Positions 42,331-52,251 are shown, numbered from the stretch's first letter. The stretch is DNA of 57,813 nt from Anaerolineae bacterium (GCA_028285185.1 JANQQD010000055.1:1-57813), one strand, 5' to 3'. The notes: generated by a model not told the origin, from the sequence alone. Made by a program: numbers and translations.

Positions 42331-43413
42331 CTATCGTGAGATGTCGTCGAGGCCGACCTTGAACACCCGCATCATCGTCAGGATGAAGATCACGCAGATG
42401 GCCAGCAGCAGGAAGGCGTAGGCCGATCCCACATTCCAGTCGCCGCCCTCGAAGAACCAGTTGTAGATGATCTGGGTGAACCACAGGCTCGACGTGCCAC
42501 CCAGGATCTGCGGCACGGCGTAAGAGCCGGCGGCCAGCATGAACGTCATGATGCACCCCACCGCAATGCCCGGCTTGGCATGCGGGATGACGATGCGCCA
42601 ATGGATGCGCCACCAGGGCGAGCCAAGGTCGCGCGCCGCCTCAAGCTGGTTCTTATCGAGCGTGTCGATGGTGTTGTAGATCGGGAAGACCATGAACAGG
42701 ATGTACGTGTAGGTCATGCCGATGACGACGCCGATATTCTGGTTCAGGAAGTCGATCGGCTCTTCGATCACGCCCAGGCCCGTGAAGGCCTGATTGAAGA
42801 TGCCGTTGTACGACAGGATCATCAGCCAGGCGAAGGTGCGCAGGATCTCGTTGATCCAATAGGGGATGATCAGCGCCAGCATCAGCAAGGCGGCCCGCTC
42901 GCCCGGCGCGACCTTGGCCAGATAGAACGCGATCGGATAGCACATCAACAGTGCGATGAAGGTAACCAGCGCGCTGGCCCAGATGGTCTTCAGGAAGATC
43001 GCCCGGTGCAACGAGTTGGTGAAAAGGTATTCGTAGTTGGCAAAGCTGTAGACCGGCTCGGCTTCGACGAAGGTGTTCTCAAGCTCGGTGATCAAGCCTT
43101 CGATCTGCTCGATCTCCCGCTCCCGTTCGCTGATCTGGGTCTCGATCGCCGGGCGGTCCGCCTCTGCGGCCGCTTCCAGGTCCCGGTTCAGGCCGCGCAG
43201 GCTCGACTGGGCGCGCTGCAGTTCGATGTATTGCTGCTCGATCTGCTGGTCGATCCGCGATTCCTCGCTGCGGTCGAGATGCTGCAGCGAATAGTCGACC
43301 ATCAAGAGCTGCGGCATGATGATCATGCCGACCATCCACACGCCGCAGGCGACGACCATGTACGAGGTCATGATCATGCCGTAGCGGCGGGCGAAATCCT
43401 TCAGCGCGCCCAT
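42331..43413 (-). CDS. ABC transporter permease (PotB-like) with a coiled-coil insertion
   Basis: A 360-residue permease with PotB-type core from about residue 120, including EAA loop LEAARDLGSPWWRIHWRI. Between helix 1 (about 15-36) and helix 2 (about 140-160) lies an extra segment of about 70 residues (46-118) rich in Glu, Gln, Arg and Leu with heptad spacing (IDQQIEQQYIELQRAQSSL), predicted to be a coiled-coil hairpin outside the membrane. Canonical PotB proteins lack it. It lies between the ATPase and PotC-like genes. Confidence 0.88.
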   Translation of the reverse strand: MGALKDFARRYGMIMTSYMVVACGVWMVGMIIMPQLLMVDYSLQHLDRSEESRIDQQIEQQYIELQRAQSSLRGLNRDLEAAAEADRPAIETQISEREREIEQIEGLITELENTFVEAEPVYSFANYEYLFTNSLHRAIFLKTIWASALVTFIALLMCYPIAFYLAKVAPGERAALLMLALIIPYWINEILRTFAWLMILSYNGIFNQAFTGLGVIEEPIDFLNQNIGVVIGMTYTYILFMVFPIYNTIDTLDKNQLEAARDLGSPWWRIHWRIVIPHAKPGIAVGCIMTFMLAAGSYAVPQILGGTSSLWFTQIIYNWFFEGGDWNVGSAYAFLLLAICVIFILTMMRVFKVGLDDISR

Positions 43414-43448
43414 TCATCTGCCCCCGATCACGGGCGGCCTGCCGGCGG

Positions 43449-44531
43449 TCATTGCCGCGACAGACCGCTTTCCTGCAACACGAGCGCGTCGTCGGCGTCG
43501 AAGCCGATGTTGATCCGCTGCCCCGGCGTCAGATCGCCAATCATGCCGTCATTCGTCTGGTGCACGACGATGTCACGCGATCCCTCGCCTCGCACGAACA
43601 GGTTGCGGAACGCGCCTTCCAGATCGATGCGGTCGACGGTCGATGCGATGACGTTGTCCACCGCTTCGCCATTGGCCAGTCGGCAGCGTTCCGGCCGCAC
43701 GAACAGGATGGCCCGGTCGCCGACGATCAGCCGCTGCTTGTTGCGGCCCCGCAGCGGCCCGAGCATGGAATCGATCACGGCATAGGGCCCGTCGGTGGAC
43801 ATGACGCGGCCGTAGAACGGATTGTTCTCGCCCACGAAGGTGGCGACGAAGGCGGTCGCCGGCTCGTCATAGATCTTCTCGCCGCTGTCCACCTGCTCGA
43901 TCACGCCCTGGGACATCACGGCAATGCGGTCCGACATGGTCAGCGCTTCGCCCTGGTCATGCGTGATGTAGATGAAGGTGACACCGGTGCGCTTCTGGAT
44001 CGCCCGCAGCTCCGCGCGCATGTGCTGGCGCAGTTTCAGGTCCAAGGCCGACAGCGGCTCGTCCAACAGCAGCACCGCCGGCTCAACGGCCAATGCACGG
44101 GCGATGGCCACCCGCTGGCGCTGGCCGCCTGATAGCTCGGTCACCAGCTTGTCTCCCTGGCCCTGCAGCGCCACCAGATCGATCAGCTCCTCGGCCCGTC
44201 GGCGCCGTTCACCTTTGGAGATGCCACGTACCTCGAGCCCGAACGCGATGTTCTCCCAGACCTTCATCAGCGGGAACAGCGCCAGGTTCTGGAAGATAAG
44301 CGCCGTCGGCCGCCGGTTGGGGCCGATGCCGCGCATGTCCTGCCCGCCGATGCGGATGGCCCCTTCCGTCGGCTCCAGAAAGCCGGAGACCATGCGCAAG
44401 ATCGTCGTCTTGCCGCAGCCGGACGGCCCGAGGAAGCTGAAGAACTCTCCGGCCGGGATCTGCAGGCTGGTCTGCTTCACCGCGGTGAAGTCGCCGAACT
44501 GCATGGAGACGTTGTCGATATCGATGTCCAT
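43449..44531 (-). CDS. ABC transporter ATP-binding protein (PotA-like)
   Basis: A 360-residue ATPase of the spermidine/putrescine class. It has Walker A LGPSGCGKTT (about residues 34-43), Q-loop IFQNLALFP, signature [10 protein letters not shown], Walker B VLLLDEPLSALD and H-loop YITHDQGEA. A C-terminal TOBE domain (LFVRPERCRL) follows. It starts 94 bases after the binding-protein stop and precedes both permeases. It drives uptake of a polyamine or similar cation. Confidence 0.92.
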   Translation of the reverse strand: MDIDIDNVSMQFGDFTAVKQTSLQIPAGEFFSFLGPSGCGKTTILRMVSGFLEPTEGAIRIGGQDMRGIGPNRRPTALIFQNLALFPLMKVWENIAFGLEVRGISKGERRRRAEELIDLVALQGQGDKLVTELSGGQRQRVAIARALAVEPAVLLLDEPLSALDLKLRQHMRAELRAIQKRTGVTFIYITHDQGEALTMSDRIAVMSQGVIEQVDSGEKIYDEPATAFVATFVGENNPFYGRVMSTDGPYAVIDSMLGPLRGRNKQRLIVGDRAILFVRPERCRLANGEAVDNVIASTVDRIDLEGAFRNLFVRGEGSRDIVVHQTNDGMIGDLTPGQRINIGFDADDALVLQESGLSRQ

Positions 44532-44625
44532 GCTCTGACACTCAGGCTGACGGGAATGGGCGATCGATCCAAAATGGGGCCGAGGCGGCTAGGCTTGCGC
44601 CGCAGCCGCCTCGGCCTGCCTAAGG

Positions 44626-45780
44626 TCAAGCGGCTTCGTAGCGCTCGATATACTCCTGGCGCAGCTGCTGGAACCACTGCGGCTCCGGCTTCCACCAATA
44701 GAGGTTCGCGATCAGCTCGCCGTTATTGTAGGCGTAGTTGAACTTCTCCTGTGCGTCCGCCTCCAGGAACTCGGCCGCGCCCGAGGCCGCGGAGTTGTAG
44801 CCGGAGTGGTTGGCGTGGGCCGCGCCCATTTCCGAAGTCGTCACGAAGTTGATGAACTCGTAGGCCTCATCAACATGCGCGGCCCCCGACGGGATGCACA
44901 TGGTGTCCAGCCAGGTCAGCGCGCCTTCGTTCGGCGAGAGATACTTGATCCGGCCGTCGGTCTCGCGCCACAGGTTCAGCGACGGGCCGTCCCAGCAGAT
45001 GCCCACCAGAGCGCCGTTCTGCAGGAACGCGTTCTGGATCGCCGGCGTGTCCTTCCAGAACTGGCGGATCCAGCTCTTGTGCTCCATGGCGAATTCCAGC
45101 GCCTGGTCCAGCACCTCGCGGGCCACGGCCTCTTCCTGGTGGGCCTGGTCCATCATCTCGCCGGTGCCGTCCAGCATCACGCCCATGGCGGTCAGCGCCG
45201 AACGCGGGCGCACCGTGACCACGCCGGAGTTCTCGTCCGACCAGACATCGTTCCACGAGGTGCTGCCGGGCGCATAGTCGCGCTCGGTGCTGTCGAAGGC
45301 GACGCCCTCGGTGCCCCAGTTGAAGGGCACGGCATAGCGCTGGCCACGGCGGGTGGCGCCGAGATCCAGCGACCGCTCCCAGATCGCCGGGACGATGTTG
45401 TCGACCGCGACGCGGCCCTCGTCGATCGGCTGCAGCAGGTCGCCGGCGTCATACCAGGCCTGCAGCGTCGTCACCGACGGGAAGACGACGTCGTAGCCCG
45501 CACCCTGCGAGGCGCGCAGCACGTTCAGCACCTCGTTGTTGGTGCCATAGACCGACAGGTTCACCTGAATGCCGGTTGCCTCGGTGAAGGCATTGGTCAT
45601 CTCTTCGGTGACGTAGTCGTTCCATACATAGACGTCGACCTCACGGTCCTGCGCCACCGCGCGGCGCGCGAAGCCCGGGGCGACGGTGGCCAGAGCACCG
45701 GCAGCGCCGGCCTTCAGCAGGGTACGACGCCGGAATTCTCCCGCGGCCAATGCCGTCGGGTGATTTGCTTTCGTCTCCAC
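44626..45780 (-). CDS. ABC transporter substrate-binding protein (PotD-like, Tat-exported)
   Basis: A 384-residue family-1 binding protein of the PotD/PotF group (YVWNDYVTEEMTNAFTEATG). The N-terminus has a twin-arginine type leader, EFRRRTLLKAGAAGALA, ending near VAQD at residue 45, so export by Tat is likely. Start is GTG 45780, with GGGAGG six bases upstream. It is first in the operon with PotA-, PotB- and PotC-like genes and DUF6065. Ligand probably a polyamine or related amine; not certain. Confidence 0.9.
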   Translation of the reverse strand: METKANHPTALAAGEFRRRTLLKAGAAGALATVAPGFARRAVAQDREVDVYVWNDYVTEEMTNAFTEATGIQVNLSVYGTNNEVLNVLRASQGAGYDVVFPSVTTLQAWYDAGDLLQPIDEGRVAVDNIVPAIWERSLDLGATRRGQRYAVPFNWGTEGVAFDSTERDYAPGSTSWNDVWSDENSGVVTVRPRSALTAMGVMLDGTGEMMDQAHQEEAVAREVLDQALEFAMEHKSWIRQFWKDTPAIQNAFLQNGALVGICWDGPSLNLWRETDGRIKYLSPNEGALTWLDTMCIPSGAAHVDEAYEFINFVTTSEMGAAHANHSGYNSAASGAAEFLEADAQEKFNYAYNNGELIANLYWWKPEPQWFQQLRQEYIERYEAA

Positions 45781-45873
45781 GAATGCCTCCCGATTGATCG
45801 GTGTTCGGTAAGTGAGAATGGGAATTGATCGCCCGGGCGAACTCTAGCCGGCATTCGTGACATCATTGTTACA

Positions 45874-45903
45874 TTATTGCTTCAGATTAGAAAACCTCGC
45901 AAG
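45874..45903 (-). promoter_or_regulatory. Candidate promoter of the polyamine-type ABC operon
   Basis: On the minus strand TTGCGA (45903-45898) is followed after 18 bases by AATAAT (45879-45874), in an AT-rich stretch unlike its surroundings. It lies about 95 bases before the GTG start of the binding-protein gene. Confidence 0.45.
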
Positions 45904-45945
45904 AAACTTAACTGTCACATTCTTGTCTACTGGCGCGCCGGGCCC

Positions 45946-46863
45946 TCACTGCGCCCAGATGTTGACCTCGCCCAGATAGTCGCGGGTCGAGCGGTCGAGC
46001 GGATAGACCAGGGCGCCGTTACGCCCGAACCAGCGCTCGTAGACCTCCACATACCGGCCGCGATAGTCGCCGATCCCCTGATAGAGGCTCACCAGCGTGC
46101 GGTTGACCATATCGCGCCAAGCGCTGTCGTCCTCCGGCACCACACAAGCCAGGGCTTCGGTACCCAGCGGCGCGGTTCGGGGCAACAGCACGACGCTGCG
46201 GCGGGGCTCGGCACGCTGGGCCATGCCCAGCAGCACGACGCCGATATTGGCGATGCCGTCCACCTCGCCTGCTTCCATCGCGGCCATGGCCGATTCCATG
46301 TCGCTGAACGTCTGGATTTCCGATGTCGGCAGGTCGTCGGCGACGATGTCCCGGGTGATCGTGCCGGCGACCACGCCGATGCGCATATAGTCGATGCCGA
46401 TGCCGCTCTCGACCGTTTCCCGATAGCTCAGCACGCGGGTGCCGTCGCGAAAAAACGGGATCGTGAAGTCCACCTGCTCTTCGCGCTCCCAGGTCGGGGT
46501 GGTGATCCCGCAGACGATGTCGAGTTCGCCCGATTCGATCCGGTCCAGCCGGTCCGCCGCCGTCACGACCTCCAACTGCAGGTCCACCGGGCGCCCGAGT
46601 GTCTCTTCCAACTCTTCCCGGATGATCTCCAGCAGGTCGATGGAGAAGCCCTCGATAACGCCATCGGGTCGCATCATGGCAAACGGACGCGCATCCGCGC
46701 GTGTCCCGGCGGTCAGCTGCCCGGTCTCGGCGATCCGCTCCAGCACGCCCGCCGACGCCGCCGACATCGTCGAACACGCCCAGATCCCGGCAAATGCGGC
46801 CGCCATCGCCAGGCGGGCGCCAGTTTTGCACAAGGAATTGATCGTCCGGAGGTCGATGCGCAT
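45946..46863 (-). CDS. ABC transporter substrate-binding protein, family 3 (amino-acid type)
   Basis: A 305-residue periplasmic family-3 binding protein. A signal peptide covers about residues 1-38 and is followed by VLERIAETGQLTAGTRADARPF, the usual mature start; GELDIVCGITTPTWEREEQVDFT is the family core, split here by context. ATG 46863 is preferred because AAGGGG lies six bases upstream; ATG 46881 would add six residues. No permease or ATPase is on this strand nearby. It may serve the permeases encoded at 47855-50199, which are divergent from it. Ligand unknown. Confidence 0.87.
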   Translation of the reverse strand: MRIDLRTINSLCKTGARLAMAAAFAGIWACSTMSAASAGVLERIAETGQLTAGTRADARPFAMMRPDGVIEGFSIDLLEIIREELEETLGRPVDLQLEVVTAADRLDRIESGELDIVCGITTPTWEREEQVDFTIPFFRDGTRVLSYRETVESGIGIDYMRIGVVAGTITRDIVADDLPTSEIQTFSDMESAMAAMEAGEVDGIANIGVVLLGMAQRAEPRRSVVLLPRTAPLGTEALACVVPEDDSAWRDMVNRTLVSLYQGIGDYRGRYVEVYERWFGRNGALVYPLDRSTRDYLGEVNIWAQ

Positions 46864-47006
46864 CAATGTCCCCTTAGCCATTTATTCAGATCCTGCGACA
46901 ATGATCGCGGCGTAGACCCGTCGATACGCTCACATCTGCTTGTCGGCAAATCGAAATACCGGTCATCGATCTGCTCGGGTCTCGGGCCAACCGCGGATAC
47001 AGGCTT

Positions 47007-47855
47007 ATGGATGGACTCTGCTCGCTGCCATCATTGCCGGCTGAGACGGCCGACGTCGAGGCGGCTTTCCGTCCGGACATCGGCCGTAGCTACGACCATT
47101 ATATCGCATCCGGCCTTTATGACAGCCGGTACCCCAAGCCGAACAGGCGCGTGTTGCGCCAGGCGCTGCAGATGCTGCCCGCCGGCGGCACGTTCCTCGA
47201 CTTCGGTGCCGGAACCGGGCGGTACACGCTGCCCCTCCTGGCGCTCAGCGGCGCCAACGGTGTCGCCTACGACATCTGCCGGGTGGCCTGCAGCACGCTT
47301 ACGTCGCGGGCCCGGGATTACGTCGCTGCCGGTCGCCTGAAGATCGTCGATGGCCCGATGGGCGCCATCCGCCCCATCGCCGACCGGCCGTTCGATCTCG
47401 CCCTGCTTGCCTTCGGCGTGCTGGGCCACATCGCGGGGCGGGAGGAACGTCTTTCGGTGCTCAGGGCCGTGCGCGACATGCTGCACCCCAATGGCCGCAT
47501 CCTGCTGGGCCTGCCCAATGCCCGCCGCCGGTTCCTGGCGGAACAGGTCGCCGCCAGGCCGCTGATCCGCAATGGCGAGCTGGAACCGGGGGACATCTTC
47601 TATCACCGGACCACAGGGGCGGACCGGATCGAGTTGTTCTATCACCTCTACACGGCCGCAGAGGCCCGGCGTGACCTCGCGGAGGCCGGGTTCCGCGTCG
47701 ACCGGATCGGGCCGGAAAGCGTGCTGCCTGAAAGCGAAGCCGTCAGGCGGCGTGCCACTGGCATGCTGGACGACGTCCTGTCGGGCCTTGTCCCGGCGTG
47801 GCTGGCCTATGGACTTCTGATCGCGGCACGGCCGGCCGGCGGCGAGCTGCGGTAA
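47007..47855 (+). CDS. SAM-dependent methyltransferase
   Basis: A 282-residue class I methyltransferase. The SAM motif LDFGAGTGRYTLPLLAL is at about residues 64-80, an acidic residue (AYDIC) follows beta-2, and LALLAFGVLGHI marks motif IV-like residues. A later segment, MLHPNGRILLGLPNARR, is typical of UbiE/small-molecule methyltransferases. It is the first gene of a coupled series with a binding protein-permease fusion (one-base stop/start overlap, TAATG). The substrate is unknown; its operon with a transporter may point to an amino acid-like compound. Confidence 0.85.
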   Translation: MDGLCSLPSLPAETADVEAAFRPDIGRSYDHYIASGLYDSRYPKPNRRVLRQALQMLPAGGTFLDFGAGTGRYTLPLLALSGANGVAYDICRVACSTLTSRARDYVAAGRLKIVDGPMGAIRPIADRPFDLALLAFGVLGHIAGREERLSVLRAVRDMLHPNGRILLGLPNARRRFLAEQVAARPLIRNGELEPGDIFYHRTTGADRIELFYHLYTAAEARRDLAEAGFRVDRIGPESVLPESEAVRRRATGMLDDVLSGLVPAWLAYGLLIAARPAGGELR

Positions 47856-49462
47856 TGACCCGGGCAGCGGGGTCCGCGCTCAGCCGTCTCCTCCCGCTGC
47901 TCGCCGGGTTTCTTCTCATCATCACGTCCCAGCCGGCCGCTGCCGACCGGCTGGCCGAGATCGTTGACCGCGGCATCCTGATCGCCGGGGTAAAGTCGGA
48001 TTACGCGCCCTTCGGCTCGCGCGATTCCGACGGCACCATCGTCGGCTTCGATGTCGATGTGGCCCGCGGGTTCGCCGACCGGCTGGGGGTGGGGCTGGAA
48101 CTGGTTCCGGTCACCAGCACCGACCGGCTGCAGCGGCTGCAGCGCGGCGATATCGACGTCGTTGTGGCAACGCTGGGCGACACGCGCGCGCGGCGCGAGC
48201 TCGTCACCATGGTGGAGCCACAGTATTACGGCGACGGCGCCAACCTGCTGCTGCGCCCCGGCAGCACTGTGACGACGTGGAACGACCTGCGCGGCCAGAC
48301 CGTCTGCGGCGTTCAGGGGTCGCTGTGGAACCGGCCGGCGGCCGAGCGGCTGCTGGTCGACGTGATCTCGTTCAACACCACGCGCGAGACTCGGCTGGCC
48401 CTGCGCGACGGCCAATGCACCGGCTGGCTTTACGACGAGGTCGCCCTGCTGCATGAGCTGGAGACAGGGGCGTGGCCGGATTACGCCGTGAGCCTGCCGA
48501 CGATGATGATGCTGCCCTGGGCAGTGGCCGTTACCAAAGAAGAGGCCGGCGGGCCGCTGGACCGCTTCCTCGGCGACACCATCGCCGAGTGGCATGCAAC
48601 CGGATGGCTGCGCGACCTCGAACGGCGCTGGGACCTGCCACCATCGCCGTTTCTGCGTGAGGCGCAGGATCTCTGGCAGGAAACGGATGAGGCCGGGTCG
48701 CGAACCTGCCAGCGTGACGACGACGGTATGTGGCCGGTCGAATGCCGCGAACTCGCGCTTGTGACGTCCACGGAGGTGGGCGGCCTGACCGGCTTGTCGC
48801 TGCTGATCCGCGAGACGACGGGACTGGACATCAGCATCCTGCACGACCCCTTCGACCGGTCGCTGTTCCTGGTGGGCCTGGCGCAGACCGTGGCGCTCAC
48901 CGTTGCCTGCACGGTCGCCAGCGTCGTTCTCGGCATTGGGCTCGGTTGGCTGATCCACCGCCGCGTCGCCGTTGTTCGGCCGGTACTGTTGGGGGCTGCC
49001 GCGCTGCTGCGCATGACCCCGCCTCTTCTGCAGCTCTATGTCGTCTTCTTCGGCGTCGGCGCCCTGCTGGCAACGGCCGGCTTCACCATCGACGGGTTCG
49101 CCGTGGCCGTCCTGATCCTGTCGCTCTATGCGGGGTCGGCCAATGCGGTGGCGTTTGCCGAGGCGGCCGATGTGGAAGCCAGGGACGAGCATCGCAGGCT
49201 CCGCTTCAACCTTCGCGACGTGAAGGGGGCGTTTGCGCTGGCTTACGCCACCATCATGGGCAACTCGGTCAATGTCGTGAAGGCGACGGGCCTTGCCAGC
49301 ACCATCGCCGTGCCGGAGCTGATCCACGCCAGCACGTCGATCGTCGCCGACAAGGGCAACTCGGTCGCGATGATGAACATTCTGCTGGTCTGCTACTTCG
49401 CGCTGATCCTGATGACGGTTAAGGCGTTCCAGTTCCTGCAGAAACGGGCGGTAAACCCGTGA
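47855..49462 (+). CDS. Family-3 solute-binding domain fused to an amino-acid ABC permease
   Basis: A 535-residue fusion. The signal sequence is about residues 1-31. The family-3 binding domain spans about 35-275 (GVKSDYAPFGSRDSDGTIVGFDVDVARGF region). A disulfide-like pair of cysteines lies near 290-310. The membrane permease domain spans about 335-530 (LFLVGLAQTVALTVACTVAS; gating region GNSVNVVKATGLAS). Such fusions occur in some glutamine-type ABC systems. Its stop overlaps the next permease start (GTGA). No ATPase gene is in the window next to it, so the ATPase must be elsewhere or the protein acts as a sensor. Confidence 0.88.
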   Translation: MTRAAGSALSRLLPLLAGFLLIITSQPAAADRLAEIVDRGILIAGVKSDYAPFGSRDSDGTIVGFDVDVARGFADRLGVGLELVPVTSTDRLQRLQRGDIDVVVATLGDTRARRELVTMVEPQYYGDGANLLLRPGSTVTTWNDLRGQTVCGVQGSLWNRPAAERLLVDVISFNTTRETRLALRDGQCTGWLYDEVALLHELETGAWPDYAVSLPTMMMLPWAVAVTKEEAGGPLDRFLGDTIAEWHATGWLRDLERRWDLPPSPFLREAQDLWQETDEAGSRTCQRDDDGMWPVECRELALVTSTEVGGLTGLSLLIRETTGLDISILHDPFDRSLFLVGLAQTVALTVACTVASVVLGIGLGWLIHRRVAVVRPVLLGAAALLRMTPPLLQLYVVFFGVGALLATAGFTIDGFAVAVLILSLYAGSANAVAFAEAADVEARDEHRRLRFNLRDVKGAFALAYATIMGNSVNVVKATGLASTIAVPELIHASTSIVADKGNSVAMMNILLVCYFALILMTVKAFQFLQKRAVNP

Positions 49463-50199
49463 CGGCGGCAGAGATCGCAGACGTCCTGTGGACATGGACG
49501 CCGTATATGGCGGCCGGCTTCGTATGGAACATCGTCCTGTCGGTGGCCACTATGGCGATCGGCACGCCGATCGGGCTGCTGCTGGCCTTCATGCGGGCAT
49601 CGCCGCGGCGGCGGATCAGCCGCTCGGGAGAGCTGGCGACAGGGCTTGCGCGAAATGTGCCGACCTTTGTGATGCTGTTCTACCTGGCCTATGTGCTGCC
49701 GCCCGAGTTCACGGTTCTTGGACAGACGGTCACGATCGCGCCGTGGCTGAAGGCCTCTCTGGCGCTGGCCATCGCGGTGGCCGGCTTCGTGTCCGACAAC
49801 GCGCTGCCGGCGATCCGCCATCTGCGCGCGCACGATACGCCGGCCGCCCTGTTGTTCGTGCCGGCCTGGACCAACTATTTCCTGATCATCGTCATGGCCT
49901 CAAGCACAGCCTCGGTGATCGGCGTGCCTGAGATCGTGCAGCGCGCCAACACGGTCGTCGGCGCCGTCGGCAACGTCGATGTGATGCTCTGGGTCTACCT
50001 CTATGCGATGGCCTGGTTCTTTGCGGCCTGCTGGCCGCTGGCGCGAGCGATGCACATCGTACGCCGCCGGCTGAAGCGCCATGCCGATGCAAGGCAGTCC
50101 CGGATCGGCGGCGATGCCCCGGCCGCAGGTGAAGGACCGGGCGGCAACGGGGCGCACGCGACACCAACATCTACCGTTCCGGCCGGTCACGCGCCATAG
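49459..50199 (+). CDS. Amino-acid type ABC transporter permease
   Basis: A 246-residue permease of the His/Glu/Gln group. It has an N-terminal helix (FVWNIVLSVATMAIG), a conserved NVPTFVMLFYLAYVLPP, and a C-terminal SSTASVIGVPEIVQRAN. GTG 49459 overlaps the stop of the preceding fusion protein by four bases. The last 45 residues are a glycine- and alanine-rich cytoplasmic tail. It presumably forms a heterodimeric channel with the permease half of the fusion protein. Confidence 0.86.
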   Translation: MTAAEIADVLWTWTPYMAAGFVWNIVLSVATMAIGTPIGLLLAFMRASPRRRISRSGELATGLARNVPTFVMLFYLAYVLPPEFTVLGQTVTIAPWLKASLALAIAVAGFVSDNALPAIRHLRAHDTPAALLFVPAWTNYFLIIVMASSTASVIGVPEIVQRANTVVGAVGNVDVMLWVYLYAMAWFFAACWPLARAMHIVRRRLKRHADARQSRIGGDAPAAGEGPGGNGAHATPTSTVPAGHAP

Positions 50200-50268
50200 T
50201 AGCAAGACGGCCGGACCACGGGCCGGCCGGAGATCCGATTTGACCCAAGGCAATATCTGCATCGACCC

Positions 50269-52251
50269 ATGACAACACTGACCGCACGGCTGATCACGAT
50301 CCTCACGGTGTGCCTGGGCCTTGCGATTGCCGGCGTTACCTTCGCGCTCGGCTATCTCGCCCGCAGCGCACTGATCGAACAGGCTGAAGACCGCGCCCGG
50401 CTGGTGGCCGGGCTGATCTCGGAAAGCGCCAACCGGGCGGAGGTGGCGACGGCGGAGATCTACCGCATCCTGCGTCAAGAGCGGGAGGCGACAGCCGTGG
50501 CCATCACGCACCTTTCGGAAGCGATGGCCGACATCCCCAATCCCGCCGTTCCATTGACGACCCATCTGGCGGAGATAGACGCACGATCCGTGATCGACGA
50601 CATCTGGGTGGTCAACCGCTTCGAAGGCGTCGTTGCCCGCACCATCGGCGGGTTGGGCGAGCCGGTTCTGGGCGACCTGTGGTCCGCGGGCATCAATCCG
50701 CGGGTGGCGGATCTGCTGACGTCCGGCCAGAAGTTCTCCATCGCCACCACGGCTGCGCCCCAGGGGGCTCTGGAAGAACCGATGCGGTATGTCGGTGTCC
50801 GCGGTGCCGAAGGTGAGGCCGTGCTTGTCGGCCGGCGGTCGGACCAGTACCGGGCGGTCCGCGATGCCGTCGGACTGCACACGACCCTGGAGTCGCTGTC
50901 CGGTATCGGGGCCTTCAACGGTGTCTGGGTCGTCAACGACCGCATGCGGGTGACCGCCTCCACGGACGACGCCGGCGAGCTCGCCCGGGAAGAGATCGAG
51001 CTTGCCGCCGACTCCATCCGTGAGGAGGAGGCGACGTCCAGCCTTGCCCCGAACGCACTGCTGGTCGCAGCCCCCGTGCTGGACGGCAACGGCATCCCGA
51101 TCGGCGCGTCTGTCATCAGCATGCCGCGGTCCTCGCTCGATACGCTGGTCAACGACACGCTGAAAGCGGGCGGCATCGCGGCCCTGGTGGCGTTCCTCCT
51201 GGGCTCGCTGGTTGCCGCGGTGTTCGCCCGGCGCATTACACGGCCCGTGGCGGCGCTCACCCAGGCGGCCGCGGAAATCGATGCCCGCGCCTTCGAGCCG
51301 GACTCGCTCGACACGATCACTCGTCGAGGCGACGAGCTGGGACATCTGGCGAGCGTCTTCCAGACCATGGCCCGCGACATGCAGGCCCGCGAAGACCATC
51401 TGGAGGGGCTGGTGCAGCAGCGCACGCGAGACCTGCAGGACAAGAACGCCCTCTTGGCCGAGGCGAACAACCGCATGGAAGCGGAGCTCGAAATTGCTCG
51501 GTCGATGCAAGCGGCGATCCTGCCCCAGACCATGCCGAGCCATCCCAGCTATGCCGGCCGCGCCTTCATGACCCCGGCCTTGGAGATGGCCGGGGACTTC
51601 TATGACTTTTTCAGCATCACCGAAGACCGCCTTGGTCTGGTCATTGCCGATGTGTCGGGAAAGGGCGTCTCGGCGGCCTTTTTCATGGCGATCTGCCGCA
51701 CCGTGCTGCAGTCAAGTGCCCGCGAGCACATGTCGGCGGGCGAGTGCCTGCGCGCGGTCAACGACACCCTGTGCGAACAGAACCCCCTGACGCTGTTCGT
51801 GACCGTCTTCTACGGCATTCTCGATGTGCAGACCGGCAAGATCACCTATGCCAATGCGGGGCATAACCCGCCCTTGCGCGTGAAGCCCGACGGCACCGTG
51901 AACACGCTGCCTCTGACGGGCGGCATGGCGATGGGGATCATGCCCGATCTCGACTATGACGAAGCCTCCATCGAGCTGGAGCCCGGCGACACGATCTTCC
52001 TCTATACCGACGGCCTGTCCGAGGCGATGGACCGCGAAGGGCACGAATTCACCGATGCCCGTCTCATGCAGTCCCTGTCGGCAAGTCACCGCCAGTCGCT
52101 GGACGTCATGTTGGAAACGGTGACGGGTGCGGTGCACGACTTCGTCGGCGACGCACCGCAGTCCGACGACATCACCTGCCTGGTGCTGCGCTATCGCGGC
52201 GCGCCGACGGATGATGCCGACCAGCTGGAACCTATCGACACTGCCGCCTGA
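50269..52251 (+). CDS. Membrane HAMP-PP2C (SpoIIE/RsbU-type) phosphatase
   Basis: A 660-residue sensor phosphatase. TM1 is about residues 10-31, a periplasmic sensor region about 32-298, TM2 about 300-320, HAMP about 321-375 (RRITRPVAAL), coiled coil about 375-415 and PP2C about 420-645. Metal aspartates are D443 (AGDFYD), D462 (ADVSGKG) and D581 (LYTDGLSE), with a final SDDIT. Such enzymes dephosphorylate anti-sigma-factor antagonists. It follows the ABC permease genes by 69 bases, and its stop overlaps the next gene by one base. The periplasmic part may sense the transporter's ligand. Confidence 0.9.
   Translation: MTTLTARLITILTVCLGLAIAGVTFALGYLARSALIEQAEDRARLVAGLISESANRAEVATAEIYRILRQEREATAVAITHLSEAMADIPNPAVPLTTHLAEIDARSVIDDIWVVNRFEGVVARTIGGLGEPVLGDLWSAGINPRVADLLTSGQKFSIATTAAPQGALEEPMRYVGVRGAEGEAVLVGRRSDQYRAVRDAVGLHTTLESLSGIGAFNGVWVVNDRMRVTASTDDAGELAREEIELAADSIREEEATSSLAPNALLVAAPVLDGNGIPIGASVISMPRSSLDTLVNDTLKAGGIAALVAFLLGSLVAAVFARRITRPVAALTQAAAEIDARAFEPDSLDTITRRGDELGHLASVFQTMARDMQAREDHLEGLVQQRTRDLQDKNALLAEANNRMEAELEIARSMQAAILPQTMPSHPSYAGRAFMTPALEMAGDFYDFFSITEDRLGLVIADVSGKGVSAAFFMAICRTVLQSSAREHMSAGECLRAVNDTLCEQNPLTLFVTVFYGILDVQTGKITYANAGHNPPLRVKPDGTVNTLPLTGGMAMGIMPDLDYDEASIELEPGDTIFLYTDGLSEAMDREGHEFTDARLMQSLSASHRQSLDVMLETVTGAVHDFVGDAPQSDDITCLVLRYRGAPTDDADQLEPIDTAA

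Noticed and set aside
41133..42362. Plus-strand open frame of 409 codons opposite the PotC-like gene
   Set aside because: It is the shadow of a membrane-protein gene in GC-rich DNA. Its translation is His/Arg/Gln-rich with no domain, and the minus-strand gene has clear permease motifs.
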